Source of the DNA: Scatavimonas merdipullorum
GTDB lineage: Bacteria; Bacillota; Clostridia; Oscillospirales; Acutalibacteraceae
NCBI GenBank assembly: GCA_018712865.1
Contig: DVGH01000031.1
Location: forward strand, 1-33,150
DNA length: 33,150 nucleotides
Direction of reading: 5' to 3'
This document shows, in pieces, positions 32,251 to 33,150 of the stretch (position 1 is its first letter; each line of letters starts with the position of its first letter). Both the position numbers and the translations under genes were made by a program. The notes beneath the pieces are model-generated. The model saw only the letters and a program-made list of their open reading frames with translations. It did no database searches and was not told where the DNA came from.

Positions 32251-33150
32251 ATGCGCAAAACCGACATTAATAAATTTACAGGCGAAGCAGAACAGCAAAA
32301 AGCTGTGACGACAAACGCCGCCGTGAAAGGAGCCAAGGGGACGCTGTCGATTGTGTGGAAACTGCTGTCTACCTTTTTAATGATCTTGTGCGTTTCTCTT
32401 GTAGTCGTTGGTATTTCTGTAATGATTTATCTTTTCGGTTTGGCCAACGAGCCCACGGGTATTGACCTGCATGCCTCCAAGCTGCAGCTCACCAGCTTTA
32501 TTTATGTAAACGACGAAAACGGCAATCCAGTGGAATACCAAAGGCTGCATAGTACAGAAAACCGCATATGGGTAGATTATGAGGATATCCCCCAGTCCAT
32601 GAAGGACGCGATTATTGCAATTGAGGACAAGCGCTTTTACGACCATAACGGTGTGGACTGGGTGCGTACGGCAGGGGCTGTGTTCAGCCTTGCCTCCGGT
32701 TCTGACAGCTACGGCGGTTCCACGCTGACGCAGCAGCTGATCAAAAATATTACCGATGACAACCAGGTCAGCATCACCAGAAAATTAAGGGAAATCTTTC
32801 GCGCTTTAAATTTGGAGCGGGATTTTACAAAAGACGAAATTTTGGAAGCTTACCTGAACATTGTCAACTTTGGCAGCGGCTGCCGCGGCGTGCAGGCGGC
32901 GGCACATTTATATTTTGGCAAAGATATTCAGGATTGTTCGATCGCGCAGTGCGCGGCCATTGCCGGTATTACACAAAATCCGGCGGCCTATACCCCTCTT
33001 GATTATCCGGAATCCAACAAAGAGCGCCGTGAAACCGTTTTGCAGGAAATGTATGACCAGGGAAAAATCAGCAAGGAAGAATACGACCAGGCTATGGAAG
33101 AATCACAAACCATGACCTTTGTAGGCTACGTAGAGGAGGAAGAGGACGAA
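32251..33150 (+). CDS. Class A penicillin-binding protein (PBP1a-like), 3' end beyond window
   Basis: An open frame of 300 codons from an ATG with GGGAGGT upstream continues past the window edge. A cytoplasmic tail (1-34) and a membrane helix (about 36-63) precede a GT51 peptidoglycan glycosyltransferase domain. Its catalytic Glu is E125 in AIIAIEDKRFYDHNGVD, followed by GGSTLTQQLIKN (156-167), RKLREIFRALNLERDFTKDEILEAYLN and GVQAAAHLYFGK. The transpeptidase domain must lie downstream and is not seen, so a monofunctional glycosyltransferase cannot be fully excluded. The enzyme polymerises lipid II into glycan strands outside the membrane. Confidence 0.93.
   Translation, partial: MRKTDINKFTGEAEQQKAVTTNAAVKGAKGTLSIVWKLLSTFLMILCVSLVVVGISVMIYLFGLANEPTGIDLHASKLQLTSFIYVNDENGNPVEYQRLHSTENRIWVDYEDIPQSMKDAIIAIEDKRFYDHNGVDWVRTAGAVFSLASGSDSYGGSTLTQQLIKNITDDNQVSITRKLREIFRALNLERDFTKDEILEAYLNIVNFGSGCRGVQAAAHLYFGKDIQDCSIAQCAAIAGITQNPAAYTPLDYPESNKERRETVLQEMYDQGKISKEEYDQAMEESQTMTFVGYVEEEEDE

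Overview
The window reads as an ordinary chromosomal segment of an endospore-forming, low-to-mid G+C Firmicute of class Clostridia. Evidence: an alpha/beta-type small acid-soluble spore protein, a BofC-like C-terminal domain protein, a GatCAB amidotransferase operon beside an AspRS of non-discriminating type, a FabT/FabK-type fatty acid cluster, strong AGGAGG-type ribosome binding sites and frequent GTG/TTG starts. Family or genus cannot be fixed from the sequence alone. No phage, transposon, CRISPR array, rRNA or tRNA was seen.

Layout. 1-2750: a cut-off GNAT acetyltransferase and a LytTR response regulator (minus), divergent from a GHKL sensor kinase (plus). 2690-3275: a 0.6-kb gene-free gap with two strong inverted repeats. 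3276-7909 (minus): a complete Bce-type peptide-antibiotic sensing/resistance module (OmpR-type regulator, intramembrane-sensing kinase, ABC ATPase, 10-TM permease). A second promoter lies between the kinase and ATPase genes, carrying a near-consensus BceR-type operator. 7910-9288: AT-rich sequence with one small DUF6514-like gene. 9289-11082: a secreted/anchored NlpC/P60 endopeptidase with three peptidoglycan-binding domains, preceded by WalR-box-like sites.

11299-13748 (minus): rRNA methyltransferases RsmF-like and RsmA, translationally coupled to a 58-aa membrane protein. 13827-14015: an Asn/Gln/Lys repeat protein with a possible forespore promoter. 14266-14940 (minus): a LUD-domain protein. 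15189-20194 (plus): aspS-gatC-gatA-gatB, the indirect aminoacylation operon. 20375-21109: a zinc-ribbon multi-TM protein. 21338-21532 (minus): SASP.

21796-31421 (minus): one roughly 9.6-kb fatty acid synthesis operon, fabT-fabH-fabK-fabD-fabG-fabF-accB-fabZ-accC-accD-accA. It holds all four acetyl-CoA carboxylase subunits and the type II elongation enzymes. acpP is absent from its usual place, and a sigma-A promoter with an overlapping inverted repeat suggests FabT autorepression. 31632-31952 (minus) is a BofC-like small protein, and 32251 to the window end is a class A penicillin-binding protein cut by the edge.

I see no wholly new system. The most useful leads are regulatory: the WalR-box cluster before the cell-wall hydrolase, the Bce operator/promoter inside the Bce locus, and the FabT operator. 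The small-protein leads are the coupled 58-aa membrane protein and the Asn-rich repeat protein.
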